A stretch of DNA of 64,000 nucleotides. Origin: a virus. The stretch covers positions 1 to 64,000 of IMG/VR virus record IMGVR_UViG_3300036782_000052. One strand, given 5' to 3'. This document shows, piece after piece, positions 17,461 through 27,094 of this stretch. The position numbers and the translations under genes were made by a program. The notes under the pieces are model-generated. The model was not told the origin of the DNA. It saw only the letters and a list, made by a program, of their open reading frames with translations, and made no database searches. Within the stretch, counting starts at the first letter, position 1; the number at the start of each line of letters is the position of its first letter.

Positions 17461-17987
17461 ACCTGACCATCAGCCAGGTTGGCGGTAATGTAACAATCGC
17501 GGCTCTGGCCGACGACAGCGGGCAGCTGGGGCTCACCATCACCCAGGTTGGGCGTGATGTCTCGATCGCCGGTCTGACCGACGACAGCCAGATGGGGCTC
17601 ACCATCACGCAGGTTGTTGAGGATGTATCGGCGCCGACGATTGTTCTGACCACGCAGCTGGGGCTCACCATCACGCAGGTTGGTAACGTCGGTGGCGGTG
17701 CTGCTTCGGGCGAAGGCCTGCCCAGCCTCACGATCGCCGTGCCGGGCTCGATCAGCGGGCCAGCCGGCCCACCAGGCCCCCCCGGACCACCGGGCGCGAC
17801 CTTCATCTTTGATCAGTCAACAGCGGCCGCGACCTGGACGATCGCCCACAACCTCGGGGTCTTTCCGGCCGTGGTTGTCGCGGACAGCGCCGGGACGCTG
17901 ATCGAGGGCGATATTGTCTATACAGACACCAATACCGTGACGCTGACGTTCTCTGCCGCCTTCAGCGGCACCGCGTATCTGATCTAG
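17457..17987 (+). CDS. Fibre protein with LTITQVG repeats and a short collagen-like stretch
   Basis: The 176-residue protein opens with four imperfect repeats of about 20 residues, each starting (G)LTI(S/T)QV, over residues 2-80. After a Gly-rich hinge comes a Gly-Pro-Pro collagen-like run of about five triplets (residues 98-112), then an 60-residue beta-rich end domain (WTIAHNLGVFPAVVVAD, TVTLTFSAAFSGTAYLI). GTG at 17457 overlaps the previous stop. This is the build of a trimeric fibre segment: repeats, collagen-like stalk and C-terminal knob. Confidence 0.7.
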   Translation: MNLTISQVGGNVTIAALADDSGQLGLTITQVGRDVSIAGLTDDSQMGLTITQVVEDVSAPTIVLTTQLGLTITQVGNVGGGAASGEGLPSLTIAVPGSISGPAGPPGPPGPPGATFIFDQSTAAATWTIAHNLGVFPAVVVADSAGTLIEGDIVYTDTNTVTLTFSAAFSGTAYLI

Positions 17988-17999
17988 GAGCGCCTTCGG

Positions 18000-19079
18000 A
18001 TGGCTCGGTCGTTTCTCACCAACCTCAATCTCAACCAGAATCAAATCCAGAACGCCGCGGTGCAGCCGCTTGGCACCGCCCCGTCATCGCCAGTGCTGGG
18101 GCAGATTTACTACGACAGCGCGACGGCGAATTTCACCTTGGTCTGGAACGGCAGCGGCTGGGTCAACGGGCTCAGCCGGGCCAACCACACCGGCACGCAG
18201 GTCGCCAGCACGATCAGCAACCTCGCCTCGACCGTGCAGGCTTATTCGCTCTCGAGCTTCGCCGTGCCGACCGCCAACATTGCAATGGGCGGGTTCACCC
18301 TCACCGGCCTGGCGGCACCCACGGCATCAGGCCAGGCCGCGACCTGGGACTACGTGAATGCGCAGGTCCAAGGTGCGGCCGCGGGGATCTCCTCGAAAGA
18401 TCCGGTCCAGGCGGTTGCCACCACAAACGTCTCCACCCTGTCGGGCACGACGACGATCGATGGCGTCGCCCTGGTCGCCGGCAACCGGGTGCTGCTGACG
18501 GCACAATCGACGGCGAGCCAGAACGGGCCTTGGGTGATCGCCTCCGGGTCCTGGACCCGGCCGACGACCGAGGCGTCCAACGAACTAGACTTCGGCGCCA
18601 TGTGGCTGTCGCTCGCCGGCACTGCCAACGCCGGCACCCAGTGGCGCCTGAGCTCGCCGACCTCGGGCACCATCACCGTCGGCACCACCAGCGTCACCAT
18701 CGTGCAGTTCGGCGCCGGCAGCACCTATACCGCCGGCAACGGCCTTTTGCTTACCGGTTCGGTGTTTTCCGCGGTCGCCAATTCGACGACCGGATCGGGC
18801 GGCCCGGGCGGCGGCCTGATCGTGAACTCAAGCGGCATCGCGATCGATACCACCGTAGTGCCGCGCAAGTATTCGACCGCGATCGGCGATGGCAGCACCA
18901 CCGCGATCGTGGTGACGCATGGTCTGGGCACCCAGGACGTGCATCTGCAGTGCAAGCGCGCGACGACGCCCTACGATGTCGTCGAATGCGACATGGCGGC
19001 GACCAGCACGACCACCGCGACATTCACCTTCACCGTCGCACCCACGACCGGGCAATACCGCGTCACGGTCATCGGCTAA
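18000..19079 (+). CDS. Tail fibre protein
   Basis: The 359-residue protein starts with a LTNLNLNQNQIQNAAVQPLG segment and a LGQIYYDSATANFTLVWNGSGW block common in short tail fibres. A central PVQAVATTNVSTLSGTTTIDGV region and WRLSSPTSGTITVG block are seen in phage fibres, and the end (VTHGLGTQDVHLQCKRATT) resembles the small knob at the end of the preceding protein. It should contribute to receptor binding. Confidence 0.75.
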   Translation: MARSFLTNLNLNQNQIQNAAVQPLGTAPSSPVLGQIYYDSATANFTLVWNGSGWVNGLSRANHTGTQVASTISNLASTVQAYSLSSFAVPTANIAMGGFTLTGLAAPTASGQAATWDYVNAQVQGAAAGISSKDPVQAVATTNVSTLSGTTTIDGVALVAGNRVLLTAQSTASQNGPWVIASGSWTRPTTEASNELDFGAMWLSLAGTANAGTQWRLSSPTSGTITVGTTSVTIVQFGAGSTYTAGNGLLLTGSVFSAVANSTTGSGGPGGGLIVNSSGIAIDTTVVPRKYSTAIGDGSTTAIVVTHGLGTQDVHLQCKRATTPYDVVECDMAATSTTTATFTFTVAPTTGQYRVTVIG

Positions 19080-19085
19080 TCCGCG

Positions 19086-22082
19086 ATGGTTGCCCGGCTT
19101 TCGAGCTTCTTCTCCGATGTGCTCGGCACGGCGCTGAACGGTTTCAGCACGGCATCGAGTGCCGCGGTGACGGCGTCCGACAGCGTGCTAAGCGGGCTCG
19201 GCAAGCTCCAGGCGCAGGAAAACCTCAAGGCGCCGCTCGCCTCGCCGACCTTCACCGGCACGGTGACGGCGGGTGGGGCGCTGAACAGTCCGGGGCCGAT
19301 CACATACTACTACAACGCCAACGGCACTATTCCGCCGGGTGGCGGCCAGGGTGTGATCGAATGGAACTACACGGCTGGCGCGGCTGAGTGTGATTATTGG
19401 AATTGCTACGGGTCAGCGATCACGTCGCATATCTTTTGGCAGCGCACCTCGGCGGGCGCCGCGACGCGGTTATTGGACATCGGTCCGACCGGCAATGTGA
19501 CGGCATATGGCAGCGTCACAGCCCAGGCCACAGCGGGCAGTTGGAGCGGCTATAACTGGGGCAAAGAGCTTCTCATCACGACCACTGGGGGGGCAAATAA
19601 TCCCGCCCTTGGCTTCACGGATTCTAACGGCGCAAACCTTTGGGGGATATCGGTCGGCGGCGGCCTGAATTTCGCGCAGATGCCTGCGCTAACGGACAGC
19701 ACGACAGCCCCTACTTTTGTGCTGAACCTGTCCAGTTCCGGCTCGACGCTCTACAGCCCGCTGAACGTTACGGGGCTCACCGGCCTGGGCGGCCTCACGA
19801 GCACCCCGACCGAGTCATTGCAGGTCGATGGCAACATCAATACGGCCAATGGCGGCAACACAGGCGGCGCCGGGGGGTATGTCTCCTTCAGCGTTGCCGC
19901 TCTGCCGACATACTCACCGATGGCGGCTGTCAAAGGCAGCCTGATAAATAGCGTCGGCACTGAACTTCAGGGTTCGCTGTCGCTTCAGGTGCGGCCATTC
20001 AATGCATCTGCCGGTCAGGTGTTGACCGAAGTTCTGCGCCTGGACGGCACCTCTCTTCTGGCTGTTATGCCCAAGGGCGCCGCTATCTCGGGTGGAAGCA
20101 GCACCATAGACGGCGCGGTGATCGGCGGGACGACCCCGGCAAGTGGCACATTTACGGCCCTCGCGGCCGGCACCAACGCATCAGCGGGCTCCGCAGTGGT
20201 GAACGGCCCCGCCGGTTCGTACAGGACGCTGCACCTTCAGACGGCCGGCAGCGATCGGTGGGCTTTGTTTGCAGATAATTCATCTGAGAGCGGAGCCAAT
20301 GCTGGATCAAACTTCAATCTGAACGCTTACTCTGACGCTGCCGCAGTTCTCTTTACACCCTTCATTATAAATCGCGCTTCTGGTCTGGTGACCATGAACA
20401 AGGGCGCGGTGATCTCGGGCGGCTCGTCCACGATCGACGGTGCGGCGATCGGCGGCACCACCCCGGCGGCGGGCCACTTCACCACGCTCTCGGCCACCTC
20501 GACGATATCAGGCGCCGGCTTCACCGCCTGGGCGGCCTCGCCCCCGGCAATCGGCGGCACCACGCCGGCCGCGGGCACGTTCACCACGCTGCAGGCAACG
20601 ACCCTCCAAAATACCCCGGTCAGCGGCGCGTCCGGCTCCTTCACCAACCTGTCTGCGTCGGGGACGGTGAGCGGCACCGGTATCACCAACCTATTTTCAG
20701 GGCCCCCGGGGATCGGCGGCGCCACGCCCAACACCGGCGCGTTCACAACACTATCGGCCACCGGGACCGTCAGCGTTGGCGGCAACACCCTGGCCGCCCC
20801 CACCGTCGCGATCAACGGCGCCGCCGGCTTCGTGCGCGGTGTCGAGTTCGAGACGGCCGGCGTTGAGCGTTGGCTGGTCGGCGCCGACAGCTCGGGCGAG
20901 AGCGGCTCGAACGCTGGTTCCAACTATGTTTTCCAGCGCTGGAGCGACGCCGGCAGCCTCCTGAGCACGCCGGTGCAGATCAACCGCGCCACGGGGCAGC
21001 TGAGCGCGGTCAATGGCGTGTCCGTCACCAACGGGCTCAGCAGCGACACGATCAGTGCATCGACCGGATACAACGGCCCGGTCGGGCAGACGACCCCGGC
21101 GGCGGGCACGTTCACCACGCTCGCCAACAGCGCCGGCTACGTCAGCACCGCCGTGATCGGCCGCAACAAGCTGCACAATCCGCTGTTCAACATCCAGCAG
21201 CGCGGCGCCGGGGCCTTTACAGCGAACAGTGTCTATACCGCGGATCGCTGGCTGCTCGGCCTGACCCTCGATACCGACAGCGTGACCGTGGTCGCGCTGA
21301 CCGACACCGACCGAGGGAACACCGGGATCAATGACGAAGAAGCAACCTACGGGCTGTCCAACACCTTCACCGGCAATGCCGGCGCGTCGGCCTACAGCGT
21401 CATCAGCCAACGCATCGAAACCGTGCGGCGGCTTTCCAACAAGACAGTAACGGTTTCGTTCTGGGCCAAGGCGGCATCCGGCACGCCCAAAGTCGGGGTG
21501 TCGATCGACCAGGTCTTCGGCACCGGCGGCTCGCCCTCGGCGACGGTGACTGGCAACGGCACCGCCGTCACTCTGTCAACGAGCTGGGCGCGCTATTCGG
21601 TCACGCTGGCGATTGCGTCCGCCTCTGGCAAGACCTTCGGCACCACCGCCGGCACCGACTTCACGCAGCTCAACATCTGGTATTCGTCTGGCACCACCGA
21701 CGCGACGCGCGCCGGGTCGATCGGCGTGCAGTCTGCCACGGTGTCGCTGTGGGGCGTGCAGCTCGAAATCGGCAGTGTCGCGACGCCGCTGGAAAAGCCA
21801 GACCCGGCGTATGATTTGGCAAACTGCCTGCGGTTCTTCCAAGGCAATCAGTGTGTTATAACAGGATATGGTGCGGCCGGCGCCGGTGCCGGGCAGTCGA
21901 TGACCCTCCTCAGCTTCATGCGCGCGTCACCGACCATGACGCTTGGCACGGCGGCCAATAGCAACGTCGGAACGGTCACCTTGACACCGTTGTTGAACCG
22001 CGCGGTCTGGGTGAGTGCCAGCGTCACCGCGACCGGGGCTTGGACCGTTAATCAGCAATATACCGCATCGGCAGATCTGTGA
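19086..22082 (+). CDS. Long tail fibre protein with IGGTTPA repeats
   Basis: The 998-residue protein has an N-terminal helical stretch (FFSDVLGTALNGFSTASSAA), then many short repeats of the IGGTTPAAGTFTTL type between about residues 345 and 680, interleaved with two copies of a domain containing RTLHLQTAGSDRWALFADNS-like sequence. The C-terminal 300 residues resemble a phage carbohydrate-binding module (NPLFNIQQRGAGAF, YTADRWLLGL, TVSFWAKAASGTP, WGVQLEIGSVATPLEKPD). It is the likely main receptor-binding fibre. ATG at 19086 is 6 nt after the previous stop. Confidence 0.8.
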   Translation: MVARLSSFFSDVLGTALNGFSTASSAAVTASDSVLSGLGKLQAQENLKAPLASPTFTGTVTAGGALNSPGPITYYYNANGTIPPGGGQGVIEWNYTAGAAECDYWNCYGSAITSHIFWQRTSAGAATRLLDIGPTGNVTAYGSVTAQATAGSWSGYNWGKELLITTTGGANNPALGFTDSNGANLWGISVGGGLNFAQMPALTDSTTAPTFVLNLSSSGSTLYSPLNVTGLTGLGGLTSTPTESLQVDGNINTANGGNTGGAGGYVSFSVAALPTYSPMAAVKGSLINSVGTELQGSLSLQVRPFNASAGQVLTEVLRLDGTSLLAVMPKGAAISGGSSTIDGAVIGGTTPASGTFTALAAGTNASAGSAVVNGPAGSYRTLHLQTAGSDRWALFADNSSESGANAGSNFNLNAYSDAAAVLFTPFIINRASGLVTMNKGAVISGGSSTIDGAAIGGTTPAAGHFTTLSATSTISGAGFTAWAASPPAIGGTTPAAGTFTTLQATTLQNTPVSGASGSFTNLSASGTVSGTGITNLFSGPPGIGGATPNTGAFTTLSATGTVSVGGNTLAAPTVAINGAAGFVRGVEFETAGVERWLVGADSSGESGSNAGSNYVFQRWSDAGSLLSTPVQINRATGQLSAVNGVSVTNGLSSDTISASTGYNGPVGQTTPAAGTFTTLANSAGYVSTAVIGRNKLHNPLFNIQQRGAGAFTANSVYTADRWLLGLTLDTDSVTVVALTDTDRGNTGINDEEATYGLSNTFTGNAGASAYSVISQRIETVRRLSNKTVTVSFWAKAASGTPKVGVSIDQVFGTGGSPSATVTGNGTAVTLSTSWARYSVTLAIASASGKTFGTTAGTDFTQLNIWYSSGTTDATRAGSIGVQSATVSLWGVQLEIGSVATPLEKPDPAYDLANCLRFFQGNQCVITGYGAAGAGAGQSMTLLSFMRASPTMTLGTAANSNVGTVTLTPLLNRAVWVSASVTATGAWTVNQQYTASADL

Positions 22083-22672
22083 CCCATACTCAAGAACTTT
22101 TGGCGATTGTCCTCGGCGCGCTCTGGGGTGGCGTGTGGTGGCGCTTTCGCGGTGGGGCGCTAAGTGCCCTCACCGGCTTTGATCCCGGCACCAGCGGCAT
22201 GCGGGCGATCGCCGCGGTGGCGATCGGCAGTCCCATGGTCGCCGGGGGCGAGCTGTTCCTATTGATCATCCCGCTGTGGTGGATCGCCTGGAGCCTGGCC
22301 GGCTGGGGTGCTTTTCAAAGCATGGGCCATGAAACGACGGTTGAGATGAAGAACCCGGTCGCGGCGTTTCTTGAGCGCTGTGGTCTGGGCAAGACGATGA
22401 TCGACATCATCGGCATGGCGATCGAGGGCATACTGACGCTGACCTTGCCCGGCCTCTTGCTGGGCTGGCTGATCCATCCCTGGATCGGCGCCGTCTTCAT
22501 CCTCTGCGGCATCGGCTTCGCGCCACTCTACTTGCTGGCCGACCGAGGACCGTATCGGCCCGATTGGGGCCGGTTTGCCCGCGCCGGTTCGGAATGGGGC
22601 GAAGTTCTTGTCGGCGCCTGGGTCGGTGTCGTGCTAGCGCTCGCGATGATCGACGCCGCACTGAAAGGTTGA
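22079..22672 (+). CDS. Polytopic membrane protein (holin or lysis accessory candidate)
   Basis: The 197-residue protein shows about four or five hydrophobic segments: LLAIVLGALWGGVWW, MRAIAAVAIGSPMVAGG with LFLLIIPLWWIAWSLA, IIGMAIEGILTLTLPGLLLGWLI, and GAVFILCGIGFAPLYLLA, plus a C-terminal VGAWVGVVLALAMIDA. GTG at 22079 overlaps the fibre stop. It stands directly upstream of the lysozyme, so a holin-like or other membrane role in lysis is plausible. No specific holin family is recognised. Confidence 0.7.
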   Translation: MTHTQELLAIVLGALWGGVWWRFRGGALSALTGFDPGTSGMRAIAAVAIGSPMVAGGELFLLIIPLWWIAWSLAGWGAFQSMGHETTVEMKNPVAAFLERCGLGKTMIDIIGMAIEGILTLTLPGLLLGWLIHPWIGAVFILCGIGFAPLYLLADRGPYRPDWGRFARAGSEWGEVLVGAWVGVVLALAMIDAALKG

Positions 22673-22675
22673 GTA

Positions 22676-23164
22676 ATGACCGAAGCTGTGAGCAAGCGTG
22701 ACCTCGTGTTGGACCTGGCGGTTGCCTGGATCGGCGACTACGAGGGCTTCGCGGGCGAGCCCTATCAGGACGCCGGCGGCGTATGGACAATCGGCTTCGG
22801 TTTCACCGTTCATCCCAATGGTGACAAAGTAAACGAAACGACCCCGGCGATGGCCCGCGATGACGCGGTGATGTGGTTGCGTGGGCTGGTGATCGGCGTG
22901 CTGCGGCAGATCCGCGCGATGGTGCGGGTTCCGGCCACGGATCACCAGCTCGCAGCGCTGACCTCGCTCGGCTACAACGTGGGCCTCGGCGCGCTGAGCA
23001 ACTCGACCTTGCTGCGACACCTGAATGCCGGTGATGCCGCCGCGGCGGCGGATCAGTTCCATCTCTGGTGTCATGTCGGCGGCGAGGTTGTGCCCGGTCT
23101 GGTCAACCGGCGGGCGAGCGAGCGGACGCGTTTCCTGACACCTGACGATACAATCGAGGTTTGA
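22676..23164 (+). CDS. Endolysin, GH24 lysozyme (muramidase)
   Basis: The 162-residue protein has the T4-lysozyme catalytic triad with the family spacing: Glu23 in YEGF, Asp32 in QDAGG and Thr38 in VWTIGFG. The typical helical lobe follows (QLAALTSLGYNVGLGALSNST, and a late GLVNRRASERTRFL). It cleaves the glycan backbone of peptidoglycan at lysis. There is no signal peptide, so export depends on a holin. It lies between two membrane-protein genes in a compact cassette; the next start is 1 base after the stop. Confidence 0.93.
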   Translation: MTEAVSKRDLVLDLAVAWIGDYEGFAGEPYQDAGGVWTIGFGFTVHPNGDKVNETTPAMARDDAVMWLRGLVIGVLRQIRAMVRVPATDHQLAALTSLGYNVGLGALSNSTLLRHLNAGDAAAAADQFHLWCHVGGEVVPGLVNRRASERTRFLTPDDTIEV

Positions 23165-23165
23165 C

Positions 23166-23735
23166 ATGCCACTCATCGGACTGGCGTTGTCGATGGCACC
23201 CACCATCGCATCGTGGATCTTTGGGCCGACCGCGGCCAAAGTAACCGCCGCCGTGACGACTGCTGCCGAGACGATCACCGGTACGGCCGACCCGGAGGCG
23301 CAGGCGGCGGCGCTGCAAGATCCGGCAAAGGCCACGGCGTTCCGCGTCGAGCTCGCCAAGATCGAGGCGCAGGCTCAGACCGAGCAGCGCGCTGCCGAGC
23401 TGGCAAGTTTCCAGGCGCAGCTTGGCGATATCGCCAACGCGCGGGCCCAAACCATCGCCTTGGCCGCTGGAAAGTCAGCCATCGCCTGGGGTGCTCCCGT
23501 CGTTTCTGCGGTCGTGATGGTGACGTTTGGAATGATGCTAACATTGGTTCTCATGCGAGCGCTGCCGCCAGGATCGGAAAGTCTTGCAAACGTCATGCTA
23601 GGCGCATTAAGCACCATGGCATCATCGGTCGTGGGTTATTGGGTCGGCTCGTCTTCGTCTTCGCATTCCAAGGACACGACTATCGCACGCCAGTCTGATC
23701 AACTTGCAACCTCTATCCCGGTGGCCGCCACATGA
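23166..23735 (+). CDS. Holin-like 3TM protein
   Basis: The 189-residue protein combines an N-terminal hydrophobic segment (MPLIGLALSMAPTIASWIFG), a helical Ala/Glu/Gln-rich domain, and two C-terminal membrane segments (APVVSAVVMVTFGMMLTLVLM and ANVMLGALSTMASSVVGYWVG). This is the build of the GTA_holin_3TM family found downstream of lysozymes. It would form the lesion that releases the GH24 enzyme. The Ser-rich charged tail is usual for holins. The stop overlaps the next ATG. Confidence 0.8.
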   Translation: MPLIGLALSMAPTIASWIFGPTAAKVTAAVTTAAETITGTADPEAQAAALQDPAKATAFRVELAKIEAQAQTEQRAAELASFQAQLGDIANARAQTIALAAGKSAIAWGAPVVSAVVMVTFGMMLTLVLMRALPPGSESLANVMLGALSTMASSVVGYWVGSSSSSHSKDTTIARQSDQLATSIPVAAT

Positions 23736-26569
23736 GCACGACAACCACAGCTACCGCGGCTTACAAGCAGCAGTTCCTGGCTTGGATGTCTAGCCTGCAA
23801 GGCAAGGGCGCCCTCTGCTTCCAGCAGATCATGGGTCAGTCGGCCGATATCACGTATTTACAGAACGTCTTTAACCTGACCGGCCATTGGCCGAACCTCT
23901 CGATCAATTTTTACAATAATGATTCCAGCGGCGGCGGCGGGCTGGCCTGCGGGACTGAAGGCGTCGCGCCGGCGATTACTTGGTGGAACGCTGGCGGCTT
24001 GGTGTTCTTGTCCGGGCTCAACATCCCGAACCCATCCGGTGGCGGCGCGCAGGGTGGCTATCTCAACACCGCCGACTTTTTCACGACCGATGCCAATGGC
24101 AACGTGATCGTCCGCCAGGGCAGCGCCACCACCAATGCCTGGCACGCGACGCTCGATGCGATCGCCGCCGGCATTCAGCAATTCGTCAGCGCCACCAACG
24201 GCATCATGCCGGTCCGTCTGCTGCACGAGCTCTCCGGGTCGTGGTGGTGGTGGGGACCGCCGGGCGGGTCCAACACCGGGCTGACCGGTCCGCAGTTCGT
24301 GGCGCTGTGGATCGACATGTGGAACTACCTCTGCATCACCAAAGGCCTCGCCGATCACATCGCCTTCATCTGGGCGGTGAACGGGGAAGACAATGTGCCG
24401 GATCGTTATCCCGGTGCTCAGTATGTCGATTTCACCGGCTTCAGTTTCTACACCAACGACCCCGAGGGCGGCACGCAGGATGGTTGCTACAGCAACCTCG
24501 CGCATTTCAATAAACCGGTTGGCTGGGCGGAATGGGGCGGCTCAGCGAACGAAGCCGAGACCGACATCGTCACTGCGCTGAAAGCGATCCCGCAGTGCCT
24601 CTGGTTCGAACAATGGTCCTCGACCTGGAGCATCGACAAGATGTCCAACGTCGCGGCGGCGATGGACGATCCTTGGATCCTCACCAGAGACAAATTGACC
24701 CGTCCATCGCCAGGAGGGGCCACCGTGACGACACCCACACCCACAGTCGTGACCCCGACGCCCCCCGCAACGGTCACAGTCTCAGCGGTGCTGACGCCAA
24801 CCTCCGGCGGTAGCCTGACCGATGGCGCCGGCAACACCTGGACGCTGAGCGCAGCCGGCGCCTCGATGCTCAACGGCAAGGCGACACCGGCTGGCGGGGG
24901 CACCGCGGCGCTGGTGGTCGAGAACGGCAAGGCCTACGGACAGGATAGCAAATCCGGCGCCTGGTGGATGTGGAGCGGCACCGGCTGGGGGCCATCGGTG
25001 CTGCCGAAAGCCGTGGTCGTGCCGCCACCGACGATCGCAACGCCCACCCCGGTGGTAACACCGACGCCGGTCGTAACGCCTGTACCGACGCCGCTCGTCG
25101 CGGCCCGGTGCGGTGATTTTTACAACATGCTTTGCGTCCAGGGCCACACCAGCGGCGGCTTCAACCCGCCTTACAATGATCCGGTGAACTTCCCGAAAGA
25201 CGCGGCAAGTATTGGCGCGCGGCACTGGCGCGATGGCGCCAACATTCTGCCGGCACAATACAACGTCCTGACCGGCATGCTGGCAGCCGGGATCACCTTC
25301 GTCTGCGGGCCGCCGTACGGCACTATCAGTCCGGCCTCGGTAATCGCCTCGCTGCACGCCTACCAGGCGCTCGGCGCCGGCATGCTCTATGCGCTCGACG
25401 GCATCAACGAGCCGGAGCTGGCGACGATCAGCTACAACGGCGTCACCGGCGGCCAGGGCAACAGCTGGCACGCGGTGGCGGACTTCACGGCGGATTTCTA
25501 TGCCGCCGTGAAGGCCGATGCAGCGCTCGCCAACCTGCCGGTGTTCGGCGTCTCGCGCGTCGGCGCCGAGGCCGACGACTCAAGCCTGCAATTCCTCGTC
25601 GTGCCAAGCCCGAAACCGTCCGGCACTTACAAGCCGGCCGGCACGAAATTCGGCGACTACTTCAATCAGCACGTTTACCCGTTCGAAACACAGTATTTGC
25701 AGGGCGGTATTACCAGCTCGGCGGAAGTCATCGATCCGACTGCGGGCGATCAATTCCTCACCGATCTGCACTGGAACGCCGTGGTGACTTTCCATGGCGA
25801 GTTTAGCGGTGAGACCGACGCCCAGGCGCAAGCCTACCCGCGCGTCATCACCGAGTTCGGCTACCGGATGAACACGCCGACGCCGAACGGTAACGATGTC
25901 GATGGGCCGACCGCCGGCAAGTGCCTGATGACCGGCCTGCTGCACGCCTGGAAGCTCGGCTATTTCCTGGTCAACATCTACGAGACCTATAACGCGGCGG
26001 CCTACGGCCTGTTCAGTGCGCCGGGACAGCCGAAGGTGCCGGCGGTGTATTTACAGAACCTCGCCGCCATTCTCGATGATCTGCTGCCGGCCAATCGAAC
26101 CTTCACGCCTGGCAGCCTGAGCTACACGGTCACTGGCCCGGCGAACCTCAACTGCCTGCTGTTCGAGAACTGCAGCGGCGTGAAATTCCTGCTCCTCTGG
26201 CTTGATGCGACCAACTGGAATCAGGCGACCGGGCAGCCGATCGTCGTGCCGCCGGTCAGCGTCCCCGTTGCGTTCGGTGAGACCTTCTCCGCCGTCACGA
26301 TCTATGATCCGACCAAAGGCGTCGCGGCACAGTCCATCACCAGCAATGTTGCGGCAATCGTCGCCGCGGTCGCGGACTCGCCCATCGTCATTGCGCTCAG
26401 CAACAACACCTCCGCCGTGACGCCGACGCAGACGATCGCGCAGGTGCAGGACCAGGTGGCCGGGCTCATCAGCCAAGTCCAGGGCGTGATGGGCCAAGGC
26501 ACGACGATGCTCACGCAGCTGCAGTCGGTCCTGACGTCGCTGGGTCAGCTGCCGGGCGCCTCGACGTGA
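23732..26569 (+). CDS. Bimodular glycoside hydrolase: GH26-like domain + second clan GH-A-like domain
   Basis: The 945-residue protein has two catalytic-looking modules. Residues 1-325 match GH26 (beta-mannanase type): GALCFQQIMGQ, VRLLHELSGSWWWWGPPGG with acid/base Glu166, DFTGFSFYTND, and VGWAEWGG with nucleophile Glu267. A Thr/Pro linker holds a small domain (about residues 350-430) and PTPVV repeats. Residues 460-800 form a second clan-A-like barrel: HWRDGANILPAQY, LYALDGINEPELAT with Glu560, and RVITEFGYRMN with Glu708. There is no signal peptide, so it is either virion-borne or released by lysis. ATG overlaps the holin stop. Substrate could be mannan or a heteropolysaccharide; this is inferred from family. 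Confidence 0.8.
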   Translation: MSTTTTATAAYKQQFLAWMSSLQGKGALCFQQIMGQSADITYLQNVFNLTGHWPNLSINFYNNDSSGGGGLACGTEGVAPAITWWNAGGLVFLSGLNIPNPSGGGAQGGYLNTADFFTTDANGNVIVRQGSATTNAWHATLDAIAAGIQQFVSATNGIMPVRLLHELSGSWWWWGPPGGSNTGLTGPQFVALWIDMWNYLCITKGLADHIAFIWAVNGEDNVPDRYPGAQYVDFTGFSFYTNDPEGGTQDGCYSNLAHFNKPVGWAEWGGSANEAETDIVTALKAIPQCLWFEQWSSTWSIDKMSNVAAAMDDPWILTRDKLTRPSPGGATVTTPTPTVVTPTPPATVTVSAVLTPTSGGSLTDGAGNTWTLSAAGASMLNGKATPAGGGTAALVVENGKAYGQDSKSGAWWMWSGTGWGPSVLPKAVVVPPPTIATPTPVVTPTPVVTPVPTPLVAARCGDFYNMLCVQGHTSGGFNPPYNDPVNFPKDAASIGARHWRDGANILPAQYNVLTGMLAAGITFVCGPPYGTISPASVIASLHAYQALGAGMLYALDGINEPELATISYNGVTGGQGNSWHAVADFTADFYAAVKADAALANLPVFGVSRVGAEADDSSLQFLVVPSPKPSGTYKPAGTKFGDYFNQHVYPFETQYLQGGITSSAEVIDPTAGDQFLTDLHWNAVVTFHGEFSGETDAQAQAYPRVITEFGYRMNTPTPNGNDVDGPTAGKCLMTGLLHAWKLGYFLVNIYETYNAAAYGLFSAPGQPKVPAVYLQNLAAILDDLLPANRTFTPGSLSYTVTGPANLNCLLFENCSGVKFLLLWLDATNWNQATGQPIVVPPVSVPVAFGETFSAVTIYDPTKGVAAQSITSNVAAIVAAVADSPIVIALSNNTSAVTPTQTIAQVQDQVAGLISQVQGVMGQGTTMLTQLQSVLTSLGQLPGAST

Positions 26570-27003
26570 GCGCCAGCACCACAGCCTACACCGTCAATGT
26601 CTATCACTACTTCGGTGGGCTGGCTGCGTCGCCGGACCCGCGCCTCGACCAAATCCTGACGCTGCTTCAAACCCTAATGACGAAAGTGGACAGCATGAGT
26701 GGAACCGTAGCCCAACTCGAGACTGAAATCGCCACGCTGACGACTTCGGTCAACAACGCGACCACGACCGAACAGTCGGCGGTGACTATGATTCAAGGGT
26801 TCTCGGCGCAGCTGACCGCCGCGCTGGCCGCTGATGCGAACAACCTTGGCGTACCGGCAGCGGACCTGACCAATATTACGGCGCTGGGCACGGCGATCAA
26901 CAACGCCACAACCTCGCTTGCCGCAGCGATTGCCAACAACCCACTGCCCGCCTCAACCACGACGCCTGCGACGCCCACGACCCCGGCGGCGCCCGCAGCC
27001 TAG
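26566..27003 (+). CDS. Coiled-coil protein at the end of the lysis cassette
   Basis: The 145-residue product has a short beta-like start (AYTVNVYHYFGG), a helical heptad region (RLDQILTLLQTLMTKVDSM, VAQLETEIATLTTSVNNATT), and a Pro/Thr/Ala tail. GTG at 26566 overlaps the hydrolase stop; an internal ATG at 26695 could give a shorter form. It is the last gene before the terminator at 27095. Similar small coiled-coil proteins are common in phage tail or lysis regions; no function is assigned. Confidence 0.65.
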   Translation: MSASTTAYTVNVYHYFGGLAASPDPRLDQILTLLQTLMTKVDSMSGTVAQLETEIATLTTSVNNATTTEQSAVTMIQGFSAQLTAALAADANNLGVPAADLTNITALGTAINNATTSLAAAIANNPLPASTTTPATPTTPAAPAA

Positions 27004-27094
27004 CCCGTCCCCGTGATCTGACGCCTCCCGACCCATCACGGAAGACACGCGCGCCTCCCAGTGTTTCCTCGTGGAGAGCATGCGCGGAACCTTT

